Below, in pieces: positions 8,643-16,333 of a stretch of DNA of 64,000 bases. The notes below the pieces were generated by a model. The model was given only the letters and a program-made list of their open reading frames with translations, had not been told where the DNA came from and did no database searches. The stretch is taken from positions 5,436,501-5,500,500 of the forward strand of contig NZ_CP108882.1 of NCBI RefSeq assembly GCF_036347055.1. The letters run 5' to 3'. Within the stretch, counting starts at the first letter, position 1. Each line of letters opens with the position of its first letter. A program made the translations under genes and the position numbers. The DNA is from Streptomyces sp. NBC_00820. Its GTDB lineage: Bacteria; Actinomycetota; Actinomycetes; Streptomycetales; Streptomycetaceae.

Positions 8643-9276
8643 CGCCTCCGCCGCCGGGGGCGTCCCCCTCGTCGGTGGCTTCTCCGAGCCCGACGAGGAC
8701 CTGAAGGCCTGGCAGCAGGACCGCAGCCAGGCCCCCGTCGCCACGAAGATCGTGGTGGCGGGCGGCTTCGGCGTGGGCAAGACCACGCTGGTCACGTCCG
8801 TCTCGGAGATCACGCCTCTGCAGACCGAGGCGCTGATGACCCAGGCGAGCGAGGAGACCGACGACCTCACCGCCACGCCGGACAAGCTGACCACCACGGT
8901 GGCCATGGACTTCGGCCGCCTCACGCTCGACGACGACCTGGTGCTCTACCTGTTCGGCACGCCGGGCCAGCAGCGCTTCTGGTTCATGTGGGACGACCTG
9001 GTGCGCGGCGCGATCGGTGCCGTCGTACTGGCCGACACCCGCCGCCTGAAGGACTGCTTCCCGGCGCTCGACTACTTCGAGAGCTGCGGCCTGCCGTACG
9101 TCGTCGCGGTCAACCACTTCGACAAGACAGACCGGTTCGAACCGGACGACGTCCGTGAGGCGCTGACGATACCCGCGCACGTCCCTGTAATGATCATGGA
9201 CGCGCGCCGGCGGATCTCGGTGATCGAGACCCTCCTGGCCCTCGTGGGCCACGCGCTGGACGAAACCCCCGAGTAG
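8623..9276 (+). CDS. cvnD: CvnD: small GTP-binding protein of the conservon
   Basis: This is a 217-residue Ras-like/MglA-related GTPase. The G1 loop reads GGFGVGKTT, the G3 region reads LFGTPGQQRFW, and the G4 motif reads NHFDKTD. The Gln-rich GTPGQQ switch is typical of conservon GTPases. The GTG start at 8623 lies inside the end of cvnC, and AAAGGGTGCTGA upstream can pair with 16S rRNA. With CvnA-C it should form a signalling complex at the membrane. A flavin monooxygenase gene follows after 26 bp and is probably co-transcribed. Confidence 0.94.
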   Translation: MDSAVSDASAAGGVPLVGGFSEPDEDLKAWQQDRSQAPVATKIVVAGGFGVGKTTLVTSVSEITPLQTEALMTQASEETDDLTATPDKLTTTVAMDFGRLTLDDDLVLYLFGTPGQQRFWFMWDDLVRGAIGAVVLADTRRLKDCFPALDYFESCGLPYVVAVNHFDKTDRFEPDDVREALTIPAHVPVMIMDARRRISVIETLLALVGHALDETPE

Positions 9277-9302
9277 TCCCGGACTTAGGAGCCACCACCC
9301 GC

Positions 9303-10559
9303 ATGCGGAAGATACTCGTCGTCGGAGCCGGTCAGTCCGGACTCCAGCTCGCTCTCGGCCTGCAGTCGCACGGCTACGAGGTCACCCTGATGTCGAACCG
9401 GACCGCGGACGAGATCCGTTCCGGCCGGGTCATGTCGACGCAGTGCATGTTCGACACGGCCCTGGGTCACGAGCGCGACCTCAAGCTGAACTTCTGGGAG
9501 TCCCAGGCCCCGAAGATCGAGGGCCTCGGTGTCTCGGTCGCCGCCCCCGGCTCCTTCGACCCGGGCCCCTCGCAGCGGGTCATCGACTGGGTGGGCAAGC
9601 TGGACGGGTACGCCCAGTCCGTCGACCAGCGGGTGAAGATGGCCGGCTGGATGGAGACCTTCGCCCAGCGCGGTGGCCAGCTGGTCATCCACGGCGCCGC
9701 CGTCTCCGACCTCGACTACTTCTCCCGCACCTACGACCTCGTCCTGGTCGCGGCCGGCAAGGGCGAACTGGTGTCCATGTTCGCCCGCGACCCCGAGCGC
9801 TCCCCGTACAGCGAGCCGCAGCGCGCCCTCGCGGTCGCCTACGTGCACGGCCTGGCCCCGCGCCCGGAGCACCCGGAGTTCGACGCGGTCCGCTGCAACC
9901 TGGTCCCCGGCGTCGGCGAGCTGTTCATCATGCCGACCCTCACCACCTCCGGCCGCGCGGACATCCTCTTCTGGGAGGGCGTCCCCGGCGGCCCGCTCGA
10001 CGTCTTCAACGGCGTCAAGGACCCGGCGGAGCACCTGCGCCTGACCCTGGAGCTCATGGAGAAGTTCACTCCGTGGGAGTTCGCGCGCACCACCGGCGTC
10101 GAACTGACCGACGCCGGCGCCACGCTGGCCGGCCGCTACGCGCCGACCGTGCGCAACCCGATCGGCCGGCTGCCCGGCGGCGGCCTGGTCCTGGGCGTGG
10201 CCGACGTGGTCGTCGCCAACGACCCGATCACCGGGCAGGGCTCCAACACGGCGTCCAAGTGCGCGGCCTCCTACCTCGCCTCGATCCTGGAGCGGGAGGA
10301 CAAGCCGTTCGACGAGGAGTGGATGCGGGGCACGTTCGACCGGTTCTGGGACATCACGGCCCAGCACGTCACCAAGTGGACCAACGCCATGCTCGCGCCG
10401 CCGCCGGAGCACATCCTCAACCTCATCGGCGCGGCCGGTCAGCTCCAGCCGGTGGCGAACCGTTTCGCCAACGGCTTCAACGACCCGTCGGACTTCGAGA
10501 ACTTCTTCTACGAGCCCGACAGGACCGGTGCCTACCTGGACTCGGTCACCGGCGCCTGA
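9303..10559 (+). CDS. styrene/indole monooxygenase-type (StyA-like) flavoprotein
   Basis: The 418-residue protein starts with the FAD Rossmann motif VVGAGQSGLQLALGL. It has the StyA-family features MSTQCMFD, PTLTTSGRADILFWEGVPGG and a C-terminal FAD-binding part with VANDPITGQGSNTASKCAAS. Family members use FADH2 supplied by a separate reductase (StyB type) to epoxidise styrene or oxygenate indole-like substrates. No flavin reductase gene is adjacent, so reduced flavin must come from elsewhere. The 26-bp spacing after cvnD suggests expression with the conservon. The natural substrate cannot be read from sequence. Confidence 0.88.
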   Translation: MRKILVVGAGQSGLQLALGLQSHGYEVTLMSNRTADEIRSGRVMSTQCMFDTALGHERDLKLNFWESQAPKIEGLGVSVAAPGSFDPGPSQRVIDWVGKLDGYAQSVDQRVKMAGWMETFAQRGGQLVIHGAAVSDLDYFSRTYDLVLVAAGKGELVSMFARDPERSPYSEPQRALAVAYVHGLAPRPEHPEFDAVRCNLVPGVGELFIMPTLTTSGRADILFWEGVPGGPLDVFNGVKDPAEHLRLTLELMEKFTPWEFARTTGVELTDAGATLAGRYAPTVRNPIGRLPGGGLVLGVADVVVANDPITGQGSNTASKCAASYLASILEREDKPFDEEWMRGTFDRFWDITAQHVTKWTNAMLAPPPEHILNLIGAAGQLQPVANRFANGFNDPSDFENFFYEPDRTGAYLDSVTGA

Positions 10560-10642
10560 CCGAACGGTCCGGCCCACCCCGGCCACTTCGGCCACTTCGG
10601 CCACCCCGGCCGGAACCCGCCCGCACGTCCCGCCCGGCGCCC

Positions 10643-11692
10643 TCAGAGTCCCGTACTCCGGTCGGCGTCGGGCCGGACCGCGCCCAGGATCGGGTTGCCG
10701 GCGATCGGGGAGACCCTGACGTCCTCGCCGGGCCGCGGCGCCTGGACGACCTTGCCGTCCCCCACGTACATCGCCACATGCGTGGCCTCGGGGAAGTAGA
10801 CGACCAGGTCACCGGGGCGCAGCTCGCCCAGCGGGACTCTCCTGAGCCGCGCCCACTGCTCCTGGCTGGTGCGCGGGATCGGGGTGCCGGCGTGGCCCCA
10901 GGCCTGTGAGGTCAGCCCCGAGCAGTCGTAGGCCCGGGGGCCCTGCGCTCCCCACACGTACGGCTTGCCCACCTGGCTCATGGCGTAGCTGACCGCCCGC
11001 GTCCCCTCGGTGGAGGCCGGCCGGTCGTCGCCGCCGAGCGCGCCGGAGTCCGTGAGCTTGCGCTGCGCCTCGGCTGCTCCGGCGCCCTCCAGCCTGGCCA
11101 TCTCGGCCAGCTGCTGCGGGGTGAGCGAGGCGAGGAGGCGTTCGACCTCGGCCAGCCTGCCCCGGACGTCGTCACGCTCCTTCTTCTGCTTCTCACCGAG
11201 GGCCAGCGCGGTGTCCAGGGCCCTGCGGGCGGAACGGGCCAGCGCGTCCCTGTTCGTCTCGGTGGCCACGAGCCGGTCCACGGTGTGCGCGCGCTCGCGG
11301 GCCAGCCGCCCGATGACATGGCCCTCGTCCAGCGCGTGCTGCGGATCGCGGGCGAGCAGCAGCCGGACGTAGGGGGAGAAGTCGCTGCTGTTCTGGTACT
11401 GCTGCCGGGCCAGCCGCCCGGCGTCGCTCCGGCTGCCCTGCAACGCGACCCGGGCGCGCGCCAGTTCGCCGTCCAGCCGGGTCACCTCGGCCCGCTGTCT
11501 CGCGAGCTTCTCGGTCGTGGCGTTGTACGTCTCGCCGGCCTGCTCGGTCCGCCGGTACAACTGCTGAAGATCCGTCAGCAGCTGGGAGACGGACCGATTC
11601 GGCTCCGGTACGGCGGCCGCGGGCACGGGCGCGAGAACCGCCTGGGCCGCCACCACGGCCGTACATGCCAGACGCGGGAGCATTCCTGACAC
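10643..11692 (-). CDS. secreted NlpC/P60 peptidoglycan endopeptidase with coiled-coil N-terminus
   Basis: This 349-residue exported cell-wall hydrolase is predicted to cleave within stem peptides. The GTG start at 11692 has GGAGG 7 nt upstream; the ATG three codons later does not. A signal peptide ends around PAAA. It is followed by a long charged coiled coil (about 35-220) resembling RipA/RipC-type proteins, then the NlpC/P60 domain. That domain has the nucleophile in YDCSGLTSQAW, the His in ATHVAMYVGDG and a downstream polar residue region. The GLIRTSQ-like segment is PIPRTSQEQW. No c-di-AMP riboswitch-like leader is apparent in the short 112-bp upstream gap. Confidence 0.92.
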   Translation of the reverse strand: MSGMLPRLACTAVVAAQAVLAPVPAAAVPEPNRSVSQLLTDLQQLYRRTEQAGETYNATTEKLARQRAEVTRLDGELARARVALQGSRSDAGRLARQQYQNSSDFSPYVRLLLARDPQHALDEGHVIGRLARERAHTVDRLVATETNRDALARSARRALDTALALGEKQKKERDDVRGRLAEVERLLASLTPQQLAEMARLEGAGAAEAQRKLTDSGALGGDDRPASTEGTRAVSYAMSQVGKPYVWGAQGPRAYDCSGLTSQAWGHAGTPIPRTSQEQWARLRRVPLGELRPGDLVVYFPEATHVAMYVGDGKVVQAPRPGEDVRVSPIAGNPILGAVRPDADRSTGL

Positions 11693-11804
11693 GTCATCAC
11701 CTCCGGTGCGGGGCGGCCGGGCCCTCCGCCCGCCTCCGTACCGTGAGCATCAGACGCGCGCACGCCGAGCGCGCGCGGTGCGTGCGCGATTCAGCGCAAC
11801 CTTG

Positions 11805-12149
11805 TCACCCGTTCGCGTCGTCCGGCTTGCCGGACGGCGTGTTGTCCGGACCGGTCCCGCGCCGGGTGTCCGGCCTGGACCACGGCCACCGCGGACCGCC
11901 GGACCGGCCCCCCTCGGGGTCGTAGAGGTACTTCCAGCCGCGCACCAGCCCCAGCCGCTTGCCGTGCGCGCGCGGCACCCGGCGGTAGACGAGCACGGTG
12001 GGCGGCCCGCCGGCCGCGTCCGGGACGGGGATGCGGTACGTCTTCGGCGGGTGGCCGGTCGCGCCGAGCAGCACGGGCAGCACGCGCCCGTCCATGGGGC
12101 CGCCCTCGAAGGGGGTGTCCTGACTCTTCACTGTCTTAGTCTCGGTCAT
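11805..12149 (-). CDS. hypothetical protein
   Basis: This 114-residue small soluble protein has no signal or membrane segment. I do not recognise a named domain. It contains GGPMDGRVLPVLLG, RIPVPDA, VLVYRRVPRAHG and KYLYDPEGG, followed by a polar, probably disordered C-terminus. Its ATG overlaps the 3' end of the upstream TetR gene by 14 bp, so the two are probably translated from one transcript. The protein may be specific to Streptomyces. Function unknown. Confidence 0.7.
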   Translation of the reverse strand: MTETKTVKSQDTPFEGGPMDGRVLPVLLGATGHPPKTYRIPVPDAAGGPPTVLVYRRVPRAHGKRLGLVRGWKYLYDPEGGRSGGPRWPWSRPDTRRGTGPDNTPSGKPDDANG

Positions 12150-12795
12150 CCCCGCCGAGCGCGCCGACGACGGCCGCCGTCTGCGGGTCGCGGCCGGCGG
12201 TCACCATGAGGACCGCCATGAACTGCTCGACCAGCCAGTCGCGCAGCTCGCCGACGGCCGGCTGCTTGTCCTCGTCGAGCCAGATCAGGGAGGCCGCCTC
12301 CACCGCGGTGATCCACATCCGGACGGTCATGCGCAGCCGCGGACCGGGGTCGGTGACCCCGAGATGGCCGAAGATGTTCTCGGCCGCGGCCCGGCGCACC
12401 TCGTCCACGATGGCGCCGGTCCGGGACGTCTCCACCACGCTGCCCCCCTGGAGCAGCGCGCTGAACCCGGCGTCGTGCCCGTCCACGAACGCCAGATACC
12501 GGTCCAGCGCCCGGGACAGCCGGGGCAGTAGCGGCCCCTCGCGCGCCTCGTCGAAGCACTGCCGGAGCGCGTCGGCGGCAGAGCGGAGCGCGGCCTCGTA
12601 CAGCTGCTGCTTGCCGCCCGGGAAGTACCGGTACACCAGCGGCCGGGAGACGCCGGCCGCCTCCGCCACGTCGTCCAGCGACACGTCCTCCGGCGCCCGG
12701 TGCGCGAACAGCGACAGTGCGGAGTCGAGCAGCTGACGGCGCCGCTCCTCGACACTGAGGCGACGGTAGGCGGGGGTGGCGGCCTGGGGGGTCAT
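12136..12795 (-). CDS. TetR-family transcriptional regulator
   Basis: This 219-residue repressor-type protein has an N-terminal HTH (EERRRQLLDSALSLFAHR, then SLDDVAEAAGVSRPLVYRYF) and a TetR C-terminal ligand domain rich in Leu/Ala helices. The start at 12795 is set by the Met preceding TPQAATPAYRRLS. It lies downstream of, and in the same direction as, a diiron-protein gene and upstream of a small hypothetical gene. A palindromic site in the divergent diiron promoter region (13936-13948) is a candidate operator. Autoregulation or control of the diiron genes is inference. Confidence 0.9.
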   Translation of the reverse strand: MTPQAATPAYRRLSVEERRRQLLDSALSLFAHRAPEDVSLDDVAEAAGVSRPLVYRYFPGGKQQLYEAALRSAADALRQCFDEAREGPLLPRLSRALDRYLAFVDGHDAGFSALLQGGSVVETSRTGAIVDEVRRAAAENIFGHLGVTDPGPRLRMTVRMWITAVEAASLIWLDEDKQPAVGELRDWLVEQFMAVLMVTAGRDPQTAAVVGALGGDDRD

Positions 12796-12872
12796 GCTCC
12801 GCAGGGTAATCGGTCGCGGCGCGGACCCGGCCGGGAGTGAGCGCCTTTCGCCCCTCCCTGTGCCGGGTGTCC

Positions 12873-12962
12873 GTACGCCGGCAGTTCCTGCGCCGGGAGT
12901 TCCTGCGCCGGTAGCCCGTACTCCGGTAGCCCGTACGCAGGCAGTCCCTACGCCAGCAGTCC
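12873..12962. repeat. 15-bp tandem repeat, 6 units, reiterating the 3' end of a diiron gene
   Basis: Six consecutive 15-bp units lie at 12873, 12888, 12903, 12918, 12933 and 12948, each a variant of (G/C)TACGCCGGCAGTyC. The last unit contains the stop codon of the diiron protein gene (12948-12950) and its final codons GLLA. On the minus strand the downstream units read GLPAY, GLPEY, GLPAQ, ELPAQ and ELPAY without stops. The array separates the diiron gene from the TetR gene. Confidence 0.92.
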
Positions 12963-13886
12963 CGACGACCTCCACAGTCGCCGTCCGGCTCCCCGCAGCA
13001 CTCCGATCTCGTCCAGGAAGTCGGTCAGCCGCTTCGCGCCGGTCCGCATGACCTCCTGCCGGTGCGCGCTCGCCCTCGCCTGGGCCACCGCCTCCCGCTT
13101 GTCGAGGCCGGCATGGGTGTACACGTCCGGGTTGACGAACGCGACGGAGAAGACGCGGGCGAACTCCCCGGAGGTGATCCGGGTGAACTCGCGCGACCAC
13201 CTCGGCGCGGTCATCATCTGGCGGCGCAGCTCCTCGCGGGCGTACCGCACGTGCCGGGCCTCCTCGACCACGTGGATGCGGGTGACCCCGCGGATCAGCG
13301 GCTGGACGCGTTCGTCCGGGAAGGTCAGCCGCTGCATCCAGTCCAGCACCTCTTCGCCGAGCAGGGTGGCGGTGAAGGAACCGGGCGTGGTGGAGACGGT
13401 CTTGAAGAGCCGGCCGAGGTTGTGGTGGACCCGGCCGACCGGGTACCAGGGGGTGCCGCCGTGCTCGATGAGCCGGGCGAACATCTTCGAGTGCCGGCAC
13501 TCGTCCTCGATCTCGGTGAGCGCGTACCGCACGTGCGCGCTCGTCGCGGACTTGTCGTAGATGTGCCGGGCGAGCAGCTGCATCAGGATGATCTCGAACC
13601 AGATGCCGAGCGAGGCCAGCGCGGCCGCCTCGTGCCGGGACAGCAGGATCCGCTGCTCCTCGCTCATCCGCCGCCACAGCGGGGTGCCGTACAGCGACAC
13701 CAGCTCCGGCGGCCAGAACCACTTGCCCTCCTCGAAGGGCGCGTCCCAGTCCAGCTCCTTGTCCGGGTCGAAGGAGTGCCTGGCGGAGGAGGCGAGCAGT
13801 CGCTGAGCGACCTGTTCGCGGTCCTTGAGGAGGCCGAGCGCGTCGCGCAGCCCCTCCAGCGCGTCCTCGTCCGTCAGGGTCGCCAT
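12948..13886 (-). CDS. AurF-like diiron oxygenase
   Basis: This 312-residue protein is related to the p-aminobenzoate N-oxygenase AurF family of ferritin-like diiron proteins. Helices carry the iron-ligand patterns EDECRHSKMF and HVVEEARHVRYAREELRRQ, with an earlier RHEAAALASLGIWFEIILMQ helix. The reaction is probably an O2-dependent oxidation; the substrate is unknown. The ATG at 13886 has GAGG 8 nt upstream and is preferred over a GTG three codons earlier. It is divergent from a second ferritin-like protein across a 124-bp region with a TetR-type palindrome. Its 3' end is the first unit of a 15-bp tandem array. Confidence 0.82.
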   Translation of the reverse strand: MATLTDEDALEGLRDALGLLKDREQVAQRLLASSARHSFDPDKELDWDAPFEEGKWFWPPELVSLYGTPLWRRMSEEQRILLSRHEAAALASLGIWFEIILMQLLARHIYDKSATSAHVRYALTEIEDECRHSKMFARLIEHGGTPWYPVGRVHHNLGRLFKTVSTTPGSFTATLLGEEVLDWMQRLTFPDERVQPLIRGVTRIHVVEEARHVRYAREELRRQMMTAPRWSREFTRITSGEFARVFSVAFVNPDVYTHAGLDKREAVAQARASAHRQEVMRTGAKRLTDFLDEIGVLRGAGRRLWRSSGLLA

Positions 13887-13935
13887 GGCTCTCACCTCGT
13901 CACGCGGTGGTGGTGTGTCGTCCGGCTCTTATGAG

Positions 13936-13948
13936 ACTGCCCGTCAGT
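13936..13948. promoter_or_regulatory. candidate TetR operator between divergent diiron genes
   Basis: ACTGCCCGTCAGT is an inverted repeat of ACTG around a 5-bp centre. On the minus strand it follows TTGACGG, a possible -35, and precedes an AT-rich CATAAG. It would therefore overlap the promoter of the leftward diiron gene. A TetR gene lies in the same cluster. This is inference from symmetry and position only. Confidence 0.4.
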
Positions 13949-14010
13949 AAGACCGTCAATCCCTCGCGCAGCACTTGTTGACCCCACGTCCGCGTGTGAA
14001 CCTGCGAGGT

Positions 14011-15135
14011 ATGGCGACCCACGACCTGTACGCCAAGGACCCGGGAGACCCGCTGTGGCAGGTGCCGGCGAGCGGCTCGGCCCGGTTCAGCTGGGAATAC
14101 GACGACGGCCGCGACCGTCTGCTCGCCCTGTACCAGAAGGGCAAGGACAAGCAGTGGGACGGGCACAGGCGCATCGACTGGGATCTGGAGGTCGATCCGT
14201 ACGACCCGCTCGGCACCCCGGACGAGGCCATGGCCCTGTACGGGACGCCGTACTGGCCGAAGTTGACGGACCGGGACAAGGGCGAGCTGCGCCTGCACTT
14301 CGCCTCCTGGCAGTTCAGCCAGTTCCTGCACGGCGAGCAGGGCGCGATGATCTGCGCCGCCCGGATCGTGGAGTCCGCGCCGGACCTGGACGCCAAGTTC
14401 TACTCGGCGACCCAGACCATGGACGAGGCCCGGCACGCCGAGATCTACGCCCGCTTCCTGCACGAGAAGACCGGCCTGGTCTACCCGATCAACGACAACC
14501 TCGGGTCGCTCCTCGCCGACACCCTCCGCGACAGCCGCTGGGACATGCCGTACCTGGGCATGCAGGTGCTGATCGAAGGGCTCGCCCTCGCCGCGTTCGG
14601 CATGATCCGGGACACCACCGACAAGCCGCTGCCCCGGCAGATCCTCGCCTACGTCATGCAGGACGAGGCCCGGCACGTGGCCTTCGGGCGCATGGCGCTG
14701 CGCGACTACTACCGGCAGCTCACCGACGCCGAACTGCGCGAGCGCGAGGAGTTCGTCATCGAGGGCTGCCACCTGATGCGCGACCGACTGCGGGGCGTCG
14801 AGGTCCTGGAGAACTTCGGCATCCCCAAGGCCGAGGCGGAACAGCTCAGCGAGCACTCCGAGTTCCTCCAGCTCTTCCGCAAGCTGCTCTTCAGCCGGAT
14901 CGTCCCCTGCGTCAAGGACATCGGCCTGTGGGGCGAGCGGCTTCAGCGGGCCTACGCCGACATGGGCGTGTTCGAGCTGGGGGATTCCAACCTCGACCAA
15001 CTGATGACCCAGGACGAGGAGATCGCCGACCGGCTGGACGCGGAACGCTTCGCCGCGGAGGAGCGGGAACGGGTGGCGGAGGTGGCGGAGACGATCGAGT
15101 CGGGGGCGGCCGAGTCGGGGGCGGCCGAGGCGTAG
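14011..15135 (+). CDS. ferritin-like diiron protein
   Basis: This soluble protein of about 374 residues is built of helices with two carboxylate/His iron-ligand motifs, TQTMDEARHAEIYARF and VMQDEARHVAFGRMALRDYY. It also has an earlier HGEQGAMICAARIVE helix, as expected for a ferritin-like diiron centre. It is not closely similar to the divergent AurF-like protein, but the pairing suggests related oxidative chemistry. The start is uncertain. The ATG at 14011 follows GAGG by one base, while GTG at 13996 lacks a ribosome site. The C-terminus is Glu/Ala-rich with a short repeat (ESGAAESGAAEA). Confidence 0.8.
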   Translation: MATHDLYAKDPGDPLWQVPASGSARFSWEYDDGRDRLLALYQKGKDKQWDGHRRIDWDLEVDPYDPLGTPDEAMALYGTPYWPKLTDRDKGELRLHFASWQFSQFLHGEQGAMICAARIVESAPDLDAKFYSATQTMDEARHAEIYARFLHEKTGLVYPINDNLGSLLADTLRDSRWDMPYLGMQVLIEGLALAAFGMIRDTTDKPLPRQILAYVMQDEARHVAFGRMALRDYYRQLTDAELREREEFVIEGCHLMRDRLRGVEVLENFGIPKAEAEQLSEHSEFLQLFRKLLFSRIVPCVKDIGLWGERLQRAYADMGVFELGDSNLDQLMTQDEEIADRLDAERFAAEERERVAEVAETIESGAAESGAAEA

Positions 15136-15222
15136 GGGCGGTGAGGTGCGCCGCTCGCCCCGGGCCCGCCGGCGCGCGTGACCCGATTCCGGCCCGGCGC
15201 CCGTGTGCAGTAGCGTGCTGGC

Positions 15223-16221
15223 GTGTCCATGCCTCAGCAGCCGCAGTACCCCAACGGCCCCCAGTCCCAGCAGCCTGCCCCGGGACCGTACGGCCCCCAG
15301 CCCCCGCAGGCCGCCCCGGGTCCGTACGGTCAGCAGCCGCCTCAGGCTCCCGGTCCGTACGGCCAGCAGCCGCCGCAGGCCGCCCCGGGTCCGTACGGTC
15401 AGCAGTCGCCGCAGGCTCCCGGTCCGTACGGCCAGCAGCCGCCGCAGGCCGCCCCGGGTCCGTACGGTCAGCAGTCGCCGCAGGCTCCCGGTCCGTACGG
15501 CTCCCCGTACCCCCAGCAGCAGCCGTACCCCGGGGCGCCGCAGCCGCAGCAGCCGTACCCGGCCTGGGGCGCGCCGCTCATGACGCCGCCCCCGAAGAAG
15601 CGGCGGATCGGGCTGATCCTCGGGATCGTCGGCGGTGTCGTGACCCTCGGTGTCGTCGGGCTGATGCTGCTCGGGGCGTTGGCCGAGAGCGGGTTCCCGG
15701 CGGCGAAGAACCGGCTGACGCTGCCCCACACGCTGCTCGACCAGAAGTACACACTCGCCGAGGACCTCTCCGGCACCGAGGGGAAGAAGGTCGAGGACGA
15801 GGCCGACGGCGCCTGGGACGCCAAGGACATCCACGCCGTCGTGGGCCGCTACAGCAAGGGCGGTGACAGCGGGCAGGCCATGCTGCTGGTGTCGGGCATG
15901 TACGGCCGCTTCAAGAACGAGGACAGCGTCCGGCGCGGCATGCTCAAGGGCGCCACCGAGTCCGAGAGCGTGACGCTGGCCGAGCCCGCGAAGGACGCCA
16001 CCCCGCCCGGGTCCGACGTCACCGTCGCCTGCGAGGTCCTCGTCCAGAAGCAGGCCGGGATACAGCTCACCTACCCCGTCTGCTCGTGGGCGGACGGCAA
16101 CACGGCCGCCCTGGTCGCCGAGATCACCCTGGCCCGGAAGAGCCCCGCCGACGTGGACCTCACCGCCGCCGCCCGCAGCGCCCTCAAGGTCCGCTCCGAG
16201 ATGATCGAGCCCGTCGGCTGA
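15223..16221 (+). CDS. Pro/Gln/Gly-rich membrane-anchored protein of unknown function
   Basis: This 332-residue protein has an N-terminal tail of about 120 residues made of PQAPGPYGQQ-type repeats. A single membrane helix follows the basic stop KKRR (GLILGIVGGVVTLGVVGLMLL, about 128-149). A C-terminal extracytoplasmic domain of about 180 residues contains two Cys (ACEVL and VCSWA) that may form a disulphide. The topology suggests an intrinsically disordered cytoplasmic tail. The external domain is not one I can name. The gene is convergent with the PBP gene, separated by a 42-bp repeat. Confidence 0.8.
   Translation: MSMPQQPQYPNGPQSQQPAPGPYGPQPPQAAPGPYGQQPPQAPGPYGQQPPQAAPGPYGQQSPQAPGPYGQQPPQAAPGPYGQQSPQAPGPYGSPYPQQQPYPGAPQPQQPYPAWGAPLMTPPPKKRRIGLILGIVGGVVTLGVVGLMLLGALAESGFPAAKNRLTLPHTLLDQKYTLAEDLSGTEGKKVEDEADGAWDAKDIHAVVGRYSKGGDSGQAMLLVSGMYGRFKNEDSVRRGMLKGATESESVTLAEPAKDATPPGSDVTVACEVLVQKQAGIQLTYPVCSWADGNTAALVAEITLARKSPADVDLTAAARSALKVRSEMIEPVG
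15292..15500 (+). repeat. 69-bp coding tandem repeat (Pro/Gln-rich tail)
   Basis: Inside the preceding gene, blocks starting at 15361 and 15430 are nearly identical with a 69-bp period (23 residues). A more diverged copy starts near 15292. Each block encodes one PQAAPGPYGQQ and one PQAPGPYGQQ unit. Copy number is likely to vary between strains. Confidence 0.9.
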
Positions 16222-16239
16222 CCCACCCCACGCGCCCCA

Positions 16240-16333
16240 CCGCCGGAGCGCTACCCAACCCGTCAACTGCGGTTCGCTTTACCGCCGGAGCGCTACCCAA
16301 CCCGTCAACTGCGGCCCGCCTCACCGCCGGAGC
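16240..16333. repeat. 42-bp tandem repeat at the 3' end of the PBP gene
   Basis: Units begin at 16240 and 16282 (42 bp each, differing at a few bases near the end). A third start at 16324 matches only about 10 bp before entering unique PBP coding sequence. The PBP stop codon (16321-16323, TCA on the plus strand) is the last triplet of the second unit, and the first unit ends TTA in the same place. The array lies between convergent genes. Confidence 0.9.

Noticed and set aside
10560..10625. CCACTTCGG short repeats after the monooxygenase gene as another gene-tail array
   Set aside because: The 9-bp repeats do not match the coding end of the gene; too short to count with the tail reiterations.
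11693..11804. ydaO-type c-di-AMP riboswitch before the NlpC/P60 gene
   Set aside because: The gap is only about 112 bp and shows none of the extended paired structure expected, although other Streptomyces wall hydrolases have one.
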